DNA of 46,463 nucleotides, from contig NZ_LN898218.1 in the NCBI RefSeq assembly GCF_001457815.1, positions 247,343 through 293,805 of the forward strand, read 5' to 3'. The notes under the pieces are model-generated. The model did no database searches. It was not told the DNA's origin and saw only the letters and a list, made by a program, of their open reading frames with translations. The stretch comes from Vitreoscilla massiliensis. GTDB lineage: Bacteria > Pseudomonadota > Gammaproteobacteria > Burkholderiales > Neisseriaceae. Shown piece after piece: positions 39,526-46,463 of the stretch (within the stretch, counting starts at the first letter, position 1; every line of letters starts with the position of its first letter). The translations under genes were made by a program, and so were the position numbers.

Positions 39526-40812
39526 CTAGTGTTTGATTTGTTTCAACACGGTACTGCCAACAAACACAGCCAATACAGGCAATAACCACGCCAGAGAAGC
39601 ACTTGCCAACGGCAAGTTATCAATCAAATGGGGGGTAAATTGACTGAGCAAACTGATGACCACCGCAGTACCCACAGTGCTGCGATACACCAAACGGCTT
39701 GGTTGTAACACTGGGTGTAACAACAACAACACGATTACCGTCATTGCAATTGGATACAAAATCAACAATACCGGAATCGACAAGCTGATGACTTGGTTCA
39801 AACCTTGGTTGGCCAAAACCAAACTAATGAGGGTGAATATCCACACATAGGCTTTGTAAGACAAGAAGCTGAACTGCTGGTGGAAGTAATCAGCCACTGC
39901 CACAATCAAACCAATCGCAGTGGTCAAACATGCCAACAACACAATCACCGCCACCAACCAAGGGCCGACAGCACCGTAAGTGTCAGAAGCAATGTGCACC
40001 AACAAATACACGCCCAAATGGGTGCCATTGGCATTGATTTGCTCTAAAGTCGCCGCATCTAACGGATAATGGTTGCCCGCCCAACCCAAGGCCAAATACA
40101 CCGCAGCCAAGGCCACACCGGCAATCAAAGCGGCAATCGCGCAATAGCGTGTTACCATTTTTTTATCGGTAATGCCCACTGCATTGACCGCTTGCATCGC
40201 AATCATCGCAAACGCAATCGCTGCAATCGCATCCATGGTCAAATAGCCTTCTAAAAAGCCTATGCCCCATGGCGATTCTTGTTCAAAGCGTGGTGTGGCA
40301 GTGCTCACGCCCGTTTTGAACATCAAAAAAGCTTTTACGCACAAAATGCAGATGGTGATGAGCAAAGCCGGTGTCAACCATTTGCCTATGACGTCTACCA
40401 TTTTGGAGCGGTTCAAGCTCAAGGCCAAAACCAAACCAAAAAACACCACAGTAAAGCCAAACAAAGCCATAGGTGATGAACCTAAGCTGGGCACAAAGCC
40501 AATTTCATACGAGGTAGTGGCAGTACGGGGAATCGCAAACAATGGGCCTATGGTCAGGTAAATGGCCACCATAAACACCACAGAGAACAATGGATGGATG
40601 CGTTCAGACAGGGTTTGGGCGATGCTTTGACCCGATAATGAACCGGAAATCAAGCCCAATAAGGGCAAGCCGACACCGGTAATCAAGAAACCAATTAAAG
40701 CAGGCCAGAAATACGTCGCACTTTCATAACCGAGTTTCAATGGAAAAATCAAATTGCCCGCACCAAAAAACAGCGCGAATAAGGTAAAGCCTATAGGTAA
40801 AATCTTTTTCAT
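39526..40812 (-). CDS. brnQ: Branched-chain amino acid transporter BrnQ
   Basis: A 428-residue permease with about twelve membrane segments. The LIVCS-family start is FALFFGAGNLIFPLKLGYES, followed by GVGLPLLGLISGSLSG and GIGFLEGYLTMDAIAAIAFA. It imports Leu, Ile and Val with Na+ or H+. ATG 40812 (MKKILPIGF) is preferred over a TTG at 40818. Single gene ending at the variant hairpin at 39473-39504. Confidence 0.95.
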   Translation of the reverse strand: MKKILPIGFTLFALFFGAGNLIFPLKLGYESATYFWPALIGFLITGVGLPLLGLISGSLSGQSIAQTLSERIHPLFSVVFMVAIYLTIGPLFAIPRTATTSYEIGFVPSLGSSPMALFGFTVVFFGLVLALSLNRSKMVDVIGKWLTPALLITICILCVKAFLMFKTGVSTATPRFEQESPWGIGFLEGYLTMDAIAAIAFAMIAMQAVNAVGITDKKMVTRYCAIAALIAGVALAAVYLALGWAGNHYPLDAATLEQINANGTHLGVYLLVHIASDTYGAVGPWLVAVIVLLACLTTAIGLIVAVADYFHQQFSFLSYKAYVWIFTLISLVLANQGLNQVISLSIPVLLILYPIAMTVIVLLLLHPVLQPSRLVYRSTVGTAVVISLLSQFTPHLIDNLPLASASLAWLLPVLAVFVGSTVLKQIKH

Positions 40813-40870
40813 AACCAACTACAATCAAAACAACGAATAAACTTGTTACTGCGTACTGCCGTATAAATAA

Positions 40871-40898
40871 AAAGCCCTGACTGTTAAGTCAGGGCTTT
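40871..40898 (-). terminator. Terminator of the rRNA operon
   Basis: AAAGCCCTGAC (40871-40881) and GTCAGGGCTTT (40888-40898) form a perfect 11-bp stem, followed on the minus strand by TTTTTATTTAT. Confidence 0.85.
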
Positions 40899-40909
40899 AG
40901 AATGGGGAG

Positions 40910-41023
40910 TTTGGCGGTGACCTACTTTCACATGGGTAATCCACACTATCATCGGCGCTAAATCGTTTCACGGTCCTGTTCGGGATGGGAAGGCGTGGGA
41001 CCAACTTGCTATGGCCGCCAAAC
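40910..41023 (-). rRNA. rrf: 5S ribosomal RNA
   Basis: About 114 bases. The ends GTTTGGCGGCC and GTCACCGCCAAAC pair, and the interior has CCCATCCCGAACAGGACCGTG and GTAGGTCA-type conserved blocks. Last gene of the operon. The 41024-41189 spacer to 23S shows no tRNA. Confidence 0.95.
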
Positions 41024-41189
41024 AAAAAGGGTATTAGAAAGCCGTTTTGTGAAGCGTCTTTGGACTGTTTTCACAAGGTTCGCTTTTTGTAAGTCGCGTA
41101 TTATGCGCCTTACGTAAACTTAAATCAACAGGTAATGAATTGTATGCTTATTGTAGTAAGCTTCATCATTCGAAGTTCTTCAAATGATA

Positions 41190-44082
<2,893 letters not shown>

Positions 44083-44493
44083 ATCATTTCAAGAACCTCT
44101 GACTTTGTTTAACTGGACAGTTGACGTGTCTTCCTTAAACTTGATTCTCTCTTACAATAAAGCTTACTACTTGGTTGTTACGATTAACGCCTTTTGAATT
44201 CGTTAATCGCAGATACAATCATCACCCAAATTACTGTGTTATTTAAGCGGCCTGTAAAGGCTGACTTACGTCTTGCTTAAACAACAACATTGTCTTTTGT
44301 TTGTTGATTTCGGCTTTCTAATTTTTTAAAGATCAATGCGTTGCTTTTTATGTGTTTCGCTTTGTACTGCTTATCCGCTCACACGCTTCGCAAATCAAAG
44401 ACGACTAGTATACCATTTCCTTATTAACAAGGAAACAAATAACAGCCGCAGCTGTTAATCTTCTTTGATTTGCAAAGTTACTACAGCAGTCAG
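44083..44493 (-). other. 23S-tRNA-Ala internal transcribed spacer
   Basis: About 410 bases without a gene. It carries one DUS (44247-44257) and the stem CTTTGATTTGC (from 44463) with GCAAATCAAAG (near 44390-44400) ahead of tRNA-Ala, probably a processing structure. Nothing else was seen. Confidence 0.7.
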
Positions 44494-44569
44494 TGGTGGA
44501 GGCAAACGGGATCGAACCGATGACCCCCTGCTTGCAAAGCAGGTGCTCTACCAACTGAGCTATGCCCCC
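44494..44569 (-). tRNA. tRNA-Ala (anticodon UGC)
   Basis: 76 bases with encoded CCA; acceptor GGGGGCA/TGCCTCC, anticodon loop CTTTGCAAG, T loop GGTTCGATCCC. Standard spacer tRNA of the rRNA operon. Confidence 0.97.
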
Positions 44570-44707
44570 TCTGATGTATTGATACTTCGTTGCTCAGTCG
44601 CTCACATACATAAGTATGCTTCGCTTCTTCTCGCCTCGTCTGAATACATCATACTCAGCTAACTCCGTACCAACCACAACCATCACCTATAAGTCTTACT
44701 TAATAAG

Positions 44708-44784
<77 letters not shown>

Positions 44785-44860
44785 AGGTCGTTGCTGTTTC
44801 TTCTTGCATCTTCATTTCAGTTTACCGATAAGTGTGAATGCGTCAAGCCTCTTCTATCTC

Positions 44861-46402
<1,542 letters not shown>

Positions 46403-46463
46403 ATCTCTAAGCTAATATAACTTCTGGTCTGCTTCTCAAAAGAAAAGAACGAGAAATGATTAA
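46403..46463 (-). other. Leader of the rRNA operon (partial)
   Basis: The last 61 bases are the region directly upstream of 16S. The promoters lie beyond the window edge. Confidence 0.6.

Overview
The window looks like a chromosomal segment of a betaproteobacterium of the family Neisseriaceae. Three things point there: the gene order rpsF-priB-rpsR-rplI, a filamentous prophage of the Neisseria Nf/MDA type with a Piv-like IS110 recombinase, and 19 exact copies of an 11-mer, GCGGCCTGTAA, placed singly or as inverted pairs at gene ends exactly as Neisseriaceae DNA uptake sequences (DUS) are. The 12-mer form AAGCGGCCTGTA differs at two positions from the AA-king3 dialect as I remember it (AAGCAGCCTGCA) and may be an undescribed dialect. 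The genus cannot be fixed by eye; the 16S gene at the right end would settle it.

Layout. 1-10836 is an accessory island with no exact DUS copy, ending at the 3' end of a tRNA-Ser(GCU). It holds the end of an IS3-family element that has cut a DUF3987 (YfjI-like) gene, an AlpA-type regulator, a very AT-rich 764-residue protein I do not recognise, an operon of DNA-metabolism genes (zinc-ribbon/glycine-zipper protein, DUF932 protein, YqaJ nuclease, Cys-rich protein, small protein) in which four successive genes are each preceded by a hairpin, and a reverse-strand cassette of envelope proteins facing an XRE repressor. 10837-23470 is core chromosome: tRNA-Ser, DUF2788, recR-ybaB-dnaX (with a canonical frameshift signal), mltB, rplI-rpsR-priB-rpsF, an MscS channel, nudB, an EEP phosphatase, and metN-metI-metQ-metQ.

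23526-31298 is a filamentous prophage: small early genes, HUH Rep, ssDNA-binding protein, major coat protein, minor coat proteins, TspB/pIII-like adhesin, DUF2523/pVI, Zot/pI, an AT-rich membrane protein and an IS110-family recombinase. A 10-bp repeat (ACAGTATCTT) flanks it, and a related 11-mer lies in the non-coding leader of the recombinase gene. Both non-coding flanks of the recombinase are strongly folded, so a bridge/seek RNA, a phage packaging signal, or both may be encoded there.

31299-46463 is core again: nfeD-qmcA, two overlapping small membrane-protein genes, a DUS cluster, a RarD-like permease, a small protein behind a near-perfect sigma-54 promoter, recG, prmB, a lipoprotein, brnQ, and a complete reverse-strand rRNA operon (16S, tRNA-Ile, tRNA-Ala, 23S, 5S). 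Everything was read by eye; product names rest on motif recognition, not on database searches.
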